Source: Zychaea mexicana (lineage: Eukaryota; Mucoromycota; Mucoromycetes; Mucorales; Lichtheimiaceae). Taken from it: a DNA stretch of 32,824 nucleotides. This document shows positions 22,167 to 32,823 of the stretch, piece after piece. The translations under genes were made by a program, and so were the position numbers. The stretch is from the NCBI RefSeq assembly GCF_025766255.1, contig NW_026516897.1:1-32824 (forward strand), written 5' to 3'. The first letter of the stretch is position 1. Each line of letters opens with the position of its first letter. Below the pieces are notes generated by a model. That model saw only the letters and a program-made list of their open reading frames with translations. It made no database searches and was not told the DNA's origin.

Positions 22167-24667
22167 TATCGCTTAAGCTGAGTGAGAGGTTAACGAGAGG
22201 GGGTAGGAGGGTTGAAAATAAGGTAGAGAGACCTGAGCACAGACGTTTTTTACTTTTCTGAGAGAAATCTGTCAGCAACAAGTGACTTGTCACACCTTTT
22301 TAGCTCAATTCAAAAAAAATTATCTGATCGTTGTTGCTGGTTGAAACGGTCATCTTGCATAACTTGGTTTCTTATGCATGCAGAGTTACCAATTGCTAGT
22401 AGTGGTTCCTACAACTGTTGTTTTCATGGCTATTATCATCAATTGAACGAATGAATGGGACATGTTGTGGAGGAAAGGTTATAGGTCTTAACAACCAGAT
22501 GGTATTTATTGTAGCACCAGAGACGCAGCTGCATATATAACGCGATGCTAACTCAATACAATACCATCGCGTAGATCACGTACGTTACGAACTGCCTGTA
22601 CACTTTGACTCATACAGGGTTTCCGAAAAGTAATGTCGCAGCCAGTAGAAATCAATGTCGCTTGGCAGCAAAATTAATGTCACATGCTCCAAATTTGTGA
22701 GGCTCGTCCTATAGCCGAACCAGAACTCATCAAGGGTCCCATCCTTTACTATTGCCCGGTCTCGCTTGATGATCGAGATTTTCATATGGTAGACACATAG
22801 ACTTTATACCTTCTCAAAAAAAAATTATTTGTTTCGCTACAAAAAAGCTGAGAGAGATGGTGTAGCCTCGCATTTTCGGAGCATGTGACATTAATCCTGC
22901 TGCCCCGAGGTCTCTCATGGTTTTCTTTTTTTCTCTTAAACAACCAGAGATGAGGTTTTGCCATTATACTGATGGTAGGCGATGTCGGCCTTAGCTACTG
23001 GCGAGTTCTGTGGTGAAAGCCATGTTTTGTACCAGGACTATAACTCCTCTGTTAATTCTGCTAACTTGGTGAAAGCCAAGGGTGTAGATTAGGCAGTTGG
23101 ACTGGTTGTACATGTGCCATGTTCTTGTGGGTCGCTTATTTGATCGCGGCATAAATGTGTGTTTATGTTCTTTTACAATAGTCTGTCTTCCCCATCGTTG
23201 TTTAAAGCACTTCATTCAAAGGAAAAATATTAGTAGGCGTGGTGATTAGGAATTCCCTCTGTAGGGCATGATCACATTACCCTCAATTTAACAACTCATA
23301 CTATCTTTTTTACTTGATCCTGTCATGTTTTTGAATATCCTTTTTGAAATAATAATGCGCTTTTGCCCCTCTCTTTTTCTTTGTTCGCTGCATAAAATAT
23401 TCACGCTCACTGTATCTTTTCATTTCTTTAAACGAGAACAAATGATACCAACACTGTTTTTAGTGATGTCAATTAGAGCGAAAAGAAGACCAGAGCGACA
23501 CTGGAAATCTCAAGACAAATCAGGATCAATAGCAAGAGTAACGTATGTGTCAGCCTATTTCTATGTTAACTCACTTTCAGTACTACGAAATATGGATATA
23601 GAAATGGACTTACCTCCAACATACAATAATGGCCAGCGTTGCGGACGCGAATAGCAGTGGAACCAACAACTCGCATTGGGGGATGTAAAAGAATATAGAA
23701 TGAAGGGATTATTCAGTTGTATGTTTGCGTATAAGAATATGTATGTTCCTTGAAGCGAGTTATTATAAAAAGACTGTGGCTATTCCAAATTCAGGCAATT
23801 AGATGATTTATCACTATAGAAAAAAGTGGATTTCAGGTCAACACTATGGATTGAGTGATGTACACCAGCAGCAGAAGCAGAAATACACGATCCAAGATGT
23901 ATGTATATATTGATAGAGAAGTGCTACAGGTCGAGTTCTTTTAAGCGGTGAAACTTTGTATAGCCAATCCGATTGCCGTCTTACACGTACGAGTTTTTTG
24001 CTAAAGGAACTGAACTTGCATATCCGTACGAGTTTTTGTCTACCATCAGTCTTCCCTTTTTGTTGAATGGCCTTTACAAAACAACTAGCTATTGTCATAC
24101 TTCTTGATGTAGAGCTGCTCATTAAATGAGTGCAATGGAATCGATTACACTGTTCTTTTCGGATCTTACAGGATTCTCTTTTGCCACTACAGTAACGGCA
24201 TATATTGTTAGTTTTGCATTCACTTCTTCTCTTCAAGTTCTTGGCCTTTTCCCAATATTTGATGCCACACCAAGCGATATCAGGATTCTAATCAATCAAG
24301 CAAGCAACTCATTCGTTCATGTGGAGGAGTTTTCTACCGAATCCATACAGGTAACAATCACTTTTAAAAAGATCTCTCGGCAGCGCTCTTTTATGCGCAG
24401 GAGTTTTTTTCTATACTGGTTCCATGTGTAAAACACCCCTTTAGCATAAGCTACTGTGGTAAGGAATTGGTGTTTATGTATAAAAAGGTAAAAGCCAAAA
24501 GAAAACATAAGAGAATTAAGACGCTAATTCATGTGAGAGTAAGTATAAGGTGAATAACAGTAATTGTGTCTGACAGAGAAAAATAGAAATGAAATGGAGG
24601 AGAGATAAACAAATGGGTTGTTACAACAAGAAAATATCGGGAAAAAGGTAGTGAAAACTGTCAAATA
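22167..24667. other. Spacer of 2.5 kb with repeat remnants and no supported gene
   Basis: It lies between the MCP2-like start and the 3' end of the transposase-derived gene. Open frames of 60-130 codons occur on both strands (e.g. 22991-23215 minus, 23325-23654 plus, 23844-24236 minus, 24126-24431 plus), but they overlap one another and show no domains. Transposon-like sequence is suggested by an inverted repeat (22664-22904) and by a terminal-repeat-like stretch near 22613-22640. A 12-nt motif GTACGAGTTTTT occurs twice close together near 23988 and 24026. Confidence 0.5.
22664..22904. repeat. Imperfect 41-bp inverted repeat with 159-nt spacer
   Basis: Arms are 22664-22704 and 22864-22904. 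Comparing one arm with the reverse complement of the other gives 35 of 41 matching positions, including an uninterrupted 18-nt core ATTAATGTCACATGCTCC. Both arms begin GGCAGCA and end GAGGCT in the same orientation. The total size (about 240 bp) fits a small non-autonomous DNA transposon or a hairpin, but no flanking target duplication is obvious. Confidence 0.7.
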
Positions 24668-27600
24668 CTATTTATACGTTTCTGGAAATACAATGGGGCC
24701 AAAATATGCACTTTTCCGCATGCGAAGTCGTGCATAAGACGTGAGATCTTCAACACCTTCTATCTGCATTAGATCCCATTCACTTAAATTTTTGCTCCTT
24801 TTACCTTCTTCCAGATCTTCAGCTATAAGTAAATGGCTGTCTCGGGTGCAAAAAATCATTTGAATATAAGACATATATGTAAGGCGCAATGTTTCGATGT
24901 TGTGGTCTTGGTCAAGTTTTTCCATAAACATGTCAGCAAGTGTTTCTGTAATGACAACACTTCCACGAGATCCGTAGTATCCAGGCTATAATAATGTTGC
25001 TTGTATGTTAGGTTCAATCCACAAGTGATATACAAAGCAAAATGGTATGGTAAAGTCAACGTACCCGTAACTCTGAGACGCGACCCAACATGAAGCCAAT
25101 ATTCCGCGCATTATGAAAACCGTTCTTTTTGACTGATTGGATGGTGAGGTCTTTGTAAAAGCTTGGTCGTCTACCGTAGAGGATGTCTTCGAGCTGGCTT
25201 TTGAAATTATGTATGCGCTTTGGAAGTGCGACAAAGCCAATGGATAACGGATGGAATTCCTCAGTAGCAATGGCTCTATAAGCATATTCTATACGATGCG
25301 TATAGCAGAATAGCTCTTGTTCTTGCTTTTGTAAGACCCAACGTGGAGAGGAACTGTAATTGTCTACGTTCTGCTGCTGATAGGAATCCAGTGGTCTTGA
25401 CCCGCCACTTGCGTGTTTCCTCAAAATTCGCATATATTTATAATTTTCTGTCAAGCTTCGCGACTGCGCGTGGGTATGGAGTTGCCAACATTTCCTTTCA
25501 AAAGAAGCATTCTATCACTATATTGACATATTGTATTAGTATCGATATTCATATTCAATATCATATATAAAGGTACAGACGTATAAAAAAGGACACATAC
25601 TGCTCCCAACGCGTCCGCACATAGTAGGCTCGAGTACTGCTCGTAGTTCATCCAGCTCGTCAATGTCTAACCGAGCCTTGTACTTTTCATGGACGCTACC
25701 CAATTTGCATGCTACCACTGTTCTGTCTGAACGGCAAAGGTCTTCAGGCGGGAACTCGCTTGTAACTTTGTCTTGCACGATTTGTACTTGTTTCTGCAGG
25801 TTATCGATCTGTGCAAGGAAACAGGAATCGCTGTGTTCAACTGTGGCAACAGTGTAAAAGTGAGCGCCCGAAGCTGCAGTGCTGAATATCTTTGCTTGTA
25901 GAACGTAATGGGCATCATCGAACCGGAGGTTGTAGGGAAATTTAGTGTAGGAGAGTCGTCCTTCGCCTGCCGGATCTTGGGTCTGTGTTGCACCCAAAAC
26001 AAGGAATGGCGAATATCTTGTTATGGTGTTATGTTGATCGGCATCTCGATTACAACGATTCATATGCGCATTTTGATGTCGTTGGTGCCAGGATATGGTG
26101 AGCGTACAACTGGTCCGAGAATTGAACATGATCTCTTGTTGTTATGCATTCATGGATACAATCGATGTCTGATAAAAGGTTCTTCGTTACAGATTCGTGG
26201 CCAGCAGGGCATCGCTTGACCTTTGTATATGTTGGAAAAAAGCTCTCTAGAAGAGTGGTGGGAAAGATTCTTTAAAATAAACTGCTTTAAAAATTTATGC
26301 GGGCTGTCCATGCTCTGGGAGGAGTATTCCGGGCTGCACCAAGCAAAGTCGCGTGCAGTAAGTGCTGCGTTGGACCTTCCGATCTCGTGATTTTCTTGAT
26401 GATGGTGATGTGTACAAAGGAGTAGAATATCGATCGGGTTATACACACCACAGCGTATAGGCGGGACAGGAGTAAGGTCAATATACGGCAGCACAGAGTT
26501 CCATAGCATTTCCATCGGTGCATCAATGAAGCATGAGTTGTGTGAATTTGGCTCTAAATATGTTTCGTAAGGCACTGCGTTGTAGATGTATATATACATG
26601 CAAATATTTGTTCAATGAAGTTGGATATGTATGTACAAAATTTCTCGGCCATTTACCTTCTTTTAGAGAAGACCTGTTTCGAGGCGCATTTTTGTGTTGA
26701 TTGGGTGGAACAGTAATCGAAGGAATGATAGCATCAACGGTTGAATTTGAGTTCAGTGGTCTGTAGAAAAGAAGCAAGTATTATGTATTAGCTATATGAG
26801 CATCGACTTTACAGATGACACGTAAACAAACCAAACACGAGAGATATACTTACTTTTTACGATGGTTTGTAGTAGAGGTACCAGCATCTAAAGGTCGTTT
26901 CCTGCCAGACAGTTTCTCTTCGTTCTTTTCGTTCGACTTGTTTACTTTCTTGATTATAGACATGCGTGTCTTCTTCGCTCGATCCTTTGGTCGACCTCTT
27001 GCTTTGACATTTTTGGGGAGGTACACCTTGTCGATACCAGGTTCCACTTTTGCGGTTGATATCGCCTTTTCGATGGTTCCCATGAAAGCATTCAACTGCT
27101 GATGATCTTGGATGGAAGTGAGCTTTTCTTGCAAACTATGTATCAGATTAGTCGCTCTGTTTGATAATTCGGCGTCAATAAGCTCCACAGAGTCGAATAC
27201 TGCATAAATGTAATGTAGTGTTGATATCAGTGCTGTAACGTATTTAAACATATTGATGAATAGAATTTATCTTTGAGATTACTATACCTTCTTCATCAAG
27301 GTGCCAAAAGGGATGAATGCTTCCAATTGTTAATTTAGCTTTAGCTTGCATGGTATGGCGACATGGGAGCTTGTAGTTCTGCTTGAACATACAGCAGCAA
27401 TCAGCGTCCATATCGAGGGAGTTGATATTCGCATATTCGTTTCGAAGAAGGATTAATCCACAATGAGATATTCTTCTTGCCACTTTTTCGAAGTAGCTGT
27501 TAGAGGCAGCGTCACAGCAATGTTTACTGGTCTGTTGATCATTTCTCTGTAAAATGTACCGGCTTCATCATCCATCTATAATGTATGATTTATACAATCA

Positions 27601-27801
27601 TATATCTTATATTAGTTCTTATCATAGGCAGCATATATGTGATATATGCAGAAAGATAACAGAAGTCAATATCGTACTTACAGATGCGCTGCGATTTTCA
27701 TGTATTTTCTCAAACAAATAAAGCAGAGATCCTGGCTTGCCTAGTCTGCTTTTTAGACTTTTATGGGCACTTTCCAATCTCAACGACCTCAAGCAATACA
27801 T
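24668..27801 (-). CDS. Composite transposon-derived protein: MULE/SWIM tail, ubiquitin-protease-like domain, RTC4-like domain (8+ exons, about 798 aa)
   Basis: Modelled exons (minus): 27801-27682, 27546-27288, 27199-26854, 26760-26657, 26553-26221, 26134-25601, 25447-25065 and 24985-24668; phases agree and give 799 codons from the first in-frame ATG. Exon 1 encodes the Mutator-like transposase signature LRLESAHKSLKSRLGKPG. Next comes a SWIM finger, C90-x-C92-x9-C102-x-H104 (LPCRH), followed by SIHPFWH, as in FAR1/MULE proteins. A basic linker has ARGRPKDRAKK and KSGRK-type stretches. The segment from residue 277 reads EPNSHNSCFID with Cys about 284, and about 195 residues later SGAHFYTVATV with His about 479: the Cys and His boxes of USP-like peptidases. 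The last 230 residues match the fungal RTC4 domain: FCYTHRIEYAYR, LPKRI, PGYYGSRGS and YIQMIFCTRDSHLLIAEDL. The DDE catalytic part of the transposase is not found upstream, so the gene is 5'-truncated or domesticated. The junction 26221/26134 (GTCAAG donor) is uncertain. Confidence 0.7.
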
Positions 27802-27817
27802 GAAGTATTTGGAAGTG

Positions 27818-28126
27818 ATGGCGAGCAGAGCGATTCTATGTCCTAGTAACCCTCATAACAAGAGAAGAAAGGTGGAAGGGGATTCAGTTCTATTTCCTGT
27901 TGTACCTCTGCTCACAACGAAGGACCATTTTAAAGACCAAGAAAATGCTTTGGAAGAGATGTTGTTGCATGCGACCACAGTACACACTACTGACAGTATA
28001 TTGACAGTAATGAAGAAGTATGTAAGATGGTTCGTTGAAAGCATATTGATATTTGAAAATTATTGTCTCTTCCCTATTGCCATTGATGGCTTTATGCACA
28101 ATGAGCCTTTGGACGATGCTACATAA
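27818..28126 (+). CDS. Hypothetical ORF, partly antisense to the transposase exon
   Basis: An open frame runs from 27737 with in-frame ATGs at 27737, 27800 and 27818 to a TAA at 28126. From 27818 it encodes about 102 residues with a basic HNKRRK stretch and a mixed, protein-like composition. It overlaps the first modelled exon of the minus-strand gene by about 100 nt or less if the later ATG is used. No domain is recognised. It may be a real small gene, a 3' exon, or chance openness. Confidence 0.22.
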   Translation: MASRAILCPSNPHNKRRKVEGDSVLFPVVPLLTTKDHFKDQENALEEMLLHATTVHTTDSILTVMKKYVRWFVESILIFENYCLFPIAIDGFMHNEPLDDAT

Positions 28127-29282
28127 GGAGCGTTATCTATCTTTTACAAAACAACAACAGCAACGATCAAGGAAAAGATCTTTTACAGCATAAAATACTA
28201 CAAATGTTGTGGTTTCCAGACGATATAATTCCTGGTCATAGAACTCCCACACCTATCTTTCTCCATTTCTGCTCATAACGTAGCATATCATTAGGATTTA
28301 ATCCACTTTTCTGATATTATCTATCCTATTTCTTGGGATTCGTAATTCTTACACAAACTAAGATGTTACAATATTATCAGAATTGAAGTCGGACATATTG
28401 GAGCTTCTGTATGATGGTTTTGCTAAGGGAATAAAGTCAGCAAATGACAGCGTAGTCAAAGAGTAGTTTAAAAAGAAATACCCCACACTGTCTCTAATAC
28501 ATCTATCATTGTCTGTTGGTTTTATATTGTTTGTATATATAAATAGTCCTTTTAACACATATCAGCATTTAGTAACATTCACAGTAATAAATAACATCCT
28601 GCTGGGTAATCAACTATTGGATTAACCCACACAACTTTGCTGTGTTCGCGAGTATGTTATATATAAAGAAAAAGAGCACCATTATTATATATATAGAAAC
28701 CACAAAGAAGAACGAAGGACCAAGAGGGAGTGACGCCGACTGCGCCTGTAGAGAGGTATCCATAAGTTTGTTACTGATTTCTTCATTCTGCGTTTGATTG
28801 ACTACTACAGTATTATCATAAAGGGATGACCTTATATTTATATACATGGACGTTCAGAGTGCTGAAGCTATATATAGTAGAGTAGTTATGACTGTTGATA
28901 TATATAGTTGGATTTTACCCTGTCTTGTGTGATAATCGAGCTGGCGCTATTAATGTCAACTGCTGCTGTACAAATGAGCTTGTAAAGAATACTATCTATT
29001 ATTATCACTATTATAGATTGCTGTTTGCTACGCTATCAGCCAGTTCTATATACATATATTTCATTTGATAACTGAAACTGAATATAAGTCAAGGAGTAGC
29101 ACACAAATCTCGGTGTCGGTAAATCACTAAGCTCCGTGACTTAAAATGGAACTGCTTGGATTTACCAGCTGTTGCATTGTTGGAGTGACGGACAGTATCC
29201 GTTACTCTGTCTCATCTTTGGTCGCCTACGAACTTCGCAGTTCAAATCACCTGTCAGCATAATCGGTAATCTCTGCAAAACT
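28127..29282. other. AT-rich spacer, no supported gene
   Basis: Stops are dense in all frames and several TATATA runs occur (28537, 28660, 28688, 28870, 28900). I searched the minus strand here for the missing catalytic part of the Mutator-like transposase and saw no D/D/E-type motif. A plus-strand stretch near 28951-28986 reads CDNRAGAINVN, loosely like the end of TnpB/Fanzor proteins, but it is too short to call. Confidence 0.45.
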
Positions 29283-29603
29283 ATGGACAATTTCGCCTAC
29301 ACTATCCACTCGATGTGCCTTGCTTCTGCGACAGTTCCCCAGCTCCACATCCTCGACACAATCACACAACCACCAAAACCGCATACCCTGGCAGTCTATA
29401 AGTCACTCATGGCACTAGCGCGCCATCGAATCCTAATGTCAGATATCTTTATCCTCGGCTTTCAACTCGGGTACCTGAGACGAAATATGATGGATGAAGT
29501 AGAACCAGTCTCTACTCCTTGCTTGACGCAGGACAGCTTTTACACCATACTTTCTTTTATCGCGCCTGCTACATTTGGTCGCGACCTCGAAGAAAAACCG
29601 TAG
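29283..29603 (+). CDS. Hypothetical ORF, 106 aa
   Basis: The first ATG of an open frame that extends further upstream (to about 29170) is at 29283; the stop is TAG at 29601-29603. Codon third positions are richer in C and G than in surrounding spacer, and the sequence has helix-like hydrophobic patterning (LAVYKSLMALARHRILMSDI). No domain is recognised. It could be a fragment of a degraded mobile-element ORF, given the neighbourhood. Coding status is uncertain. Confidence 0.3.
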   Translation: MDNFAYTIHSMCLASATVPQLHILDTITQPPKPHTLAVYKSLMALARHRILMSDIFILGFQLGYLRRNMMDEVEPVSTPCLTQDSFYTILSFIAPATFGRDLEEKP

Positions 29604-29950
29604 AATAAACTAGTGTACTATATTCAATCCCAGAAGCTGCTTTTCTGATGTCATGGCTCGTTCATCGTCGCAGTCAAAGAGAAGACAATGATAAAACGCT
29701 GTTTGATAAGCCATGAGCGTATATATCAATACCTTTTTAATTCAAGATGTTTACGATATGGGGATAAAATAAACGGTGTTACATTAAGGATTAGATGGTT
29801 CAAACAAACGGGGCGTATTTCTCCGAGTTCAAACGAACGGCAACAGCAAATGAAAATCACTGTCGGGACGATTCGTGTGTAACAGTTACCGGAATTAGAG
29901 AGACTAATATGCGTCATAATCAAAGCGAGCCGCATCATGCGCTTCATGCG

Positions 29951-29960
29951 TTTATATAAA
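29951..29960 (+). promoter_or_regulatory. TATA box of INH1
   Basis: TTTATATAAA followed by a GC-rich spacer and a CT-rich leader, about 65-70 nt upstream of the INH1 ATG at 30023. This is the clearest core promoter in the window. Confidence 0.55.
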
Positions 29961-30022
29961 GAGGCGCACGCCCACCCCTTCTTCTTTTACATATATACAC
30001 ACACGTATACAACAATAACAAA

Positions 30023-30375
30023 ATGATTGCTCGTCAAGCCGCTACTGTTTCCAAGAGATCCATGACTCCCTTGTCTCGCCGCATGTTTAGCGCCTCGCGT
30101 ACCGCTGCCGAAGAGGGAGGCACCAAGAAGTTTTCTGAAAAGGAGAGAGCCGCTGAGAAGCAGTATGTTCAACAACAGGTCAGTTTCCATTGTTTATCTA
30201 CTCTCATAACATCATCATACACATGACCAACTATTACGTATCGACTGAATCTGACATTATCAATCACTTACAGGATCAAAAAAAGTTGGAAGCACTGCGC
30301 AAGGCTCTTGAGGAGCAAGAAAAGACCACCAACCAACTCAAGAAGGATCTCGAGTCTTTAAGAAAGGGCAAATAG
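30023..30375 (+). CDS. INH1: Mitochondrial ATP synthase inhibitor factor 1 (2 exons, 85 aa)
   Basis: Exons are 30023-30178 and 30274-30375, joined by a GTCAGT...TTACAG intron (86 codons including the stop). IF1/Inh1 binds the F1 catalytic interface when matrix pH falls and blocks wasteful ATP hydrolysis. The first 28 or so residues (MIARQAATVSKRSM..., RRMFSAS) are a typical presequence with Arg near the cleavage region. The inhibitory segment is clear: KKFSEKERAAEKQYVQQQ, the most conserved part of the family. It is followed by a charged heptad-like coiled coil (KLEALRKALEEQEK) to the C-terminus. Length matches the family. The intron falls directly after the inhibitory helix motif. Confidence 0.95.
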
Positions 30376-30724
30376 ATACATATTGTAGCCGGGCGAATGT
30401 ATATAATATACCAGCTTGGGAACGTGCTCAAACTTGTAAATAATAATAAATAAGAAAGAAACATCCTTTTTCTTCGTTTGAAACCATTCATTCAGTGTTT
30501 GTATATTGTAAGTACCATCAAATACGTGCTTTTAAACGTACCTATAAATTTGCTAATAACGCTTACATATCGTTTATATCATATGTTCATTAAATTGGGA
30601 TAATGAAGTGATGAAGAAAAATATTAAGCTACTTGAAGACTTGGATGGTGTATTGCTCCTTAATAACTGAAAAAAGTCAACCATACGTACTATATGTATA
30701 TTGTGAAAATGAAAAGATTTTTGT
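30376..30724. other. 3' flank of INH1
   Basis: AT-rich, with AATAATAAATAAG at about 30440-30455, a plausible polyadenylation signal region for INH1. No coding frame is seen. Confidence 0.4.
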
Positions 30725-31186
30725 ATGGTTGAACTAAACATCGCTCCTGGTGGACCAGTGCCTGATCGACCTTGGGTGTGCGATACTTATTCTATACAGG
30801 CGCGAATAAAGAATAGAGGGGTTCTCACTAAAGAATTGGTATATACATAGCGAGTTGTGTGCTGGTGTTGTGGATATAGCTGGTATCATATACATTTTCC
30901 GCAAAAGAAAATTGCCGACAAGCATAGTATATCTTTTAAATCTTTTGTTAAAAAGAGATCAAGCTTTTCACTTAACTCACTGTAGGTTGCGTTGGAAGTG
31001 TACGCTGGCTGGACTAGTCATCATTCCGAAATTTTCCATCTGCACCATCACCAAAGTGGCGGTGGTGTCACCGTCAACGTCATTGTCACATACGACGACA
31101 ATAACATCCACAGAACCATAATAGTGGTAGAAAAAGTACACAATCGAGCGCTTGATGCAATAGTATATAAATACACTTTCTCATGA
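30725..31186 (+). CDS. Possible two-exon small protein, 104 aa, unknown function
   Basis: Exon 1 is 30725-30838 and exon 2 is 30986-31186, joined by a 147-nt intron GTATAT...CACTGTAG with a CTTAAC/CTCAC branch-like sequence just before the acceptor; phase 0 is kept. The product begins MVELNIAPGGPVPDRPWVC, continues with a QARIKNRG helix-like part and then, from exon 2, a strand-rich part with GGGVTVNVIVTYDD and ends in YKYTFS. The His cluster HLHHHQ lies in the middle. The composition is protein-like in both exons and both splice sites are good, which is unlikely by chance but not decisive. The family is not recognised. Confidence 0.5.
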
Positions 31187-32433
31187 TTGCTTGGTAGCAC
31201 TGAGGAGGGGAAAGGCGTACCTATCATCACAGCTGGAAACAACAACAACACAACAGTCTAACAAAACCGCGTTCTCCATTATCTACAGTAAATGCTTGTC
31301 ACAAGTGTGGGTTGATTCAGTCATGGTTGCCTTTTGCATATTACTTTTCAATAATTCGTTTGCATCTCTTTTTTTCTTTCTTTGAGAGTAAGGAAGACTG
31401 AACTAGCTTTTGCTCTCTATGTTGCTATTGCCAGGATGACTTTAGTTATATAATCTAGACATCCTGAATGCTGTTGTTTATTCGTTACCGCATCTGCAGG
31501 GTATTACAATGCTATCCAATCCATTGAGCGGAGTTGGGATCCAGGAAGCTTACTAGGGTGATGTTTATATCTTGGTTGACAGCACACAGTAGCACTCCAG
31601 CGTCTTGTATCAGGCTTGCCTTTTCTCTGGCGTTTTGAGCTTGCTGTCGTATTGTTGTTCGTTTGGTAAGCATCAAGCTTGTGACACTGGGTTCATTTAC
31701 TGAACAACTGCTCATGAGTTTGTTACATATAGAGTTTAAACAGACAAAGTACTGTAGTTAGAATTTGCCCAGAAAATATGAGGAACACTTTCCGGGAATC
31801 GCTATATTTCAAGATGTTCTTGATCCCGTATATATCCTAGCATGTGGAAGATGATAATGTTCCCGCTTACCATAAATATTGACCTTTGTCAGTAAACTTG
31901 ACTCCAATAAGTCCTCTGCGTAGTATAACTCTCAAAGCGGTTCGAGTATAGTTGCAGCAGCACGTTGGCCAATGAAATCCAAATACCGGGCATTAAAAAT
32001 CCACTGCCCGACATGAACAGGAACGCGCGTATGCGCATACATACAGCATACAGACTGCTTTTTTTTGGTCATAAAGGGAGAGGGGAGGAGGCGACGATGG
32101 TCTTTCTATTCAACAACGGAAGAAAGAATATTCTCACTTCATTTTTTTTTCTCTCTTCTGTCACAGAGACTATATCATATAGAGTGCGAGGTGATCCCTT
32201 TTGTGACGAAAAGAGGTACACAAGCATTTCTGATATATAAGGAAAGCATAGGGTAACCAAAAAAAATTAGTCTGTGCTTTCGCTCAGGTTTGAAAGGGCA
32301 CCAGACTCGCTGCCGACCAGATCCACATCGTGCTGCCTTTCCATCAATCCTGGATCTAGTAAGTGTATATGTAAACATTTCAAATCGATGCTTGACTATA
32401 CAGATATCACAACAATCCAACCTGGAAAACTGA
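31187..32433. other. Spacer with unsupported ORFs
   Basis: A minus-strand frame at 31512-31715 encodes 67 residues of protein-like composition (KRTTIRQQAQNAREKASLIQ) with an internal GTAAGC that could be a donor. It has no domain and no partner exon that I can identify. Minus-strand 32260-32350 contains a possible terminal exon after a TTACTAG acceptor, ending in a stop near 32265; it may belong to the right-edge gene. Confidence 0.4.
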
Positions 32434-32823
32434 TTAATTAAACATGCTGCCAATATTGTTTATCAGCTCATTATAAATAAAAGTACAAGCCAGACTGCAA
32501 ATATCACCGCAATGGTACTCAATTATTAAAAATATGTTGTATGGCATACGAAGATCATCTGTCCGAGATAATCCTGAACACCCCACGACTTCAATCTTTT
32601 TACTAGATCCTTCAATGATACGAAAAGCATTGATGCCTGCATTGGTGAGACTATAGATCCGTGAAACACGCAATAGCACCGAGCTTTCGACTTGTTCAAA
32701 ATGCTCAAGGACAGCACCAGTAACACCTTTCACGGCTGTCAGTTCCAGATTCAGTATTTTGGTTTCCTCAAGTCGTTGTGCCCACACAATCCATCCTGCC
32801 TCTGTGAGAAAGTCGTCGACACT
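32434..32823 (-). CDS. Partial CDS at right edge, unidentified protein
   Basis: A minus-strand frame is open from the window edge for 130 codons to a TAA at 32434-32436. The upstream three-quarters looks genuinely coding (VDDFLTEAGWIVWAQRLEE, then YSLTNAGINAFRIIEG). The final part, after about 32600, turns Ile/Cys/Tyr-rich and is more likely intron. A better 3' end may splice from about 32600 to a short exon near 32425-32406 and then to about 32353-32265, giving an ending like SNLSESTD. The family is not identified; a winged-helix/DEP-like fold is a guess from the helix and strand pattern. Confidence 0.45.
   Translation of the reverse strand, partial: SVDDFLTEAGWIVWAQRLEETKILNLELTAVKGVTGAVLEHFEQVESSVLLRVSRIYSLTNAGINAFRIIEGSSKKIEVVGCSGLSRTDDLRMPYNIFLIIEYHCGDICSLACTFIYNELINNIGSMFN

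Noticed and set aside
22991..23215. 74-codon minus-strand ORF with basic N-terminus
   Set aside because: No recognisable domain, no splice partner, and it lies in spacer with repeat remnants; best treated as chance or relic.
24126..24431. 101-codon plus-strand ORF with an internal GTAACA that could be a donor
   Set aside because: It overlaps an equally long minus-strand ORF, contains no domain, and no acceptor or second exon with coding character was found.
25003..25022. GGTTCAATCC, resembling a tRNA B-box
   Set aside because: It lies inside an intron of the minus-strand composite gene and no A-box or cloverleaf can be drawn around it.
28951..28986. Plus-strand CDNRAGAINVN, resembling the RDxNGAxNI ending of TnpB/Fanzor proteins
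   Set aside because: Only about a dozen residues match and no RuvC-like region or zinc finger lies upstream in any frame.
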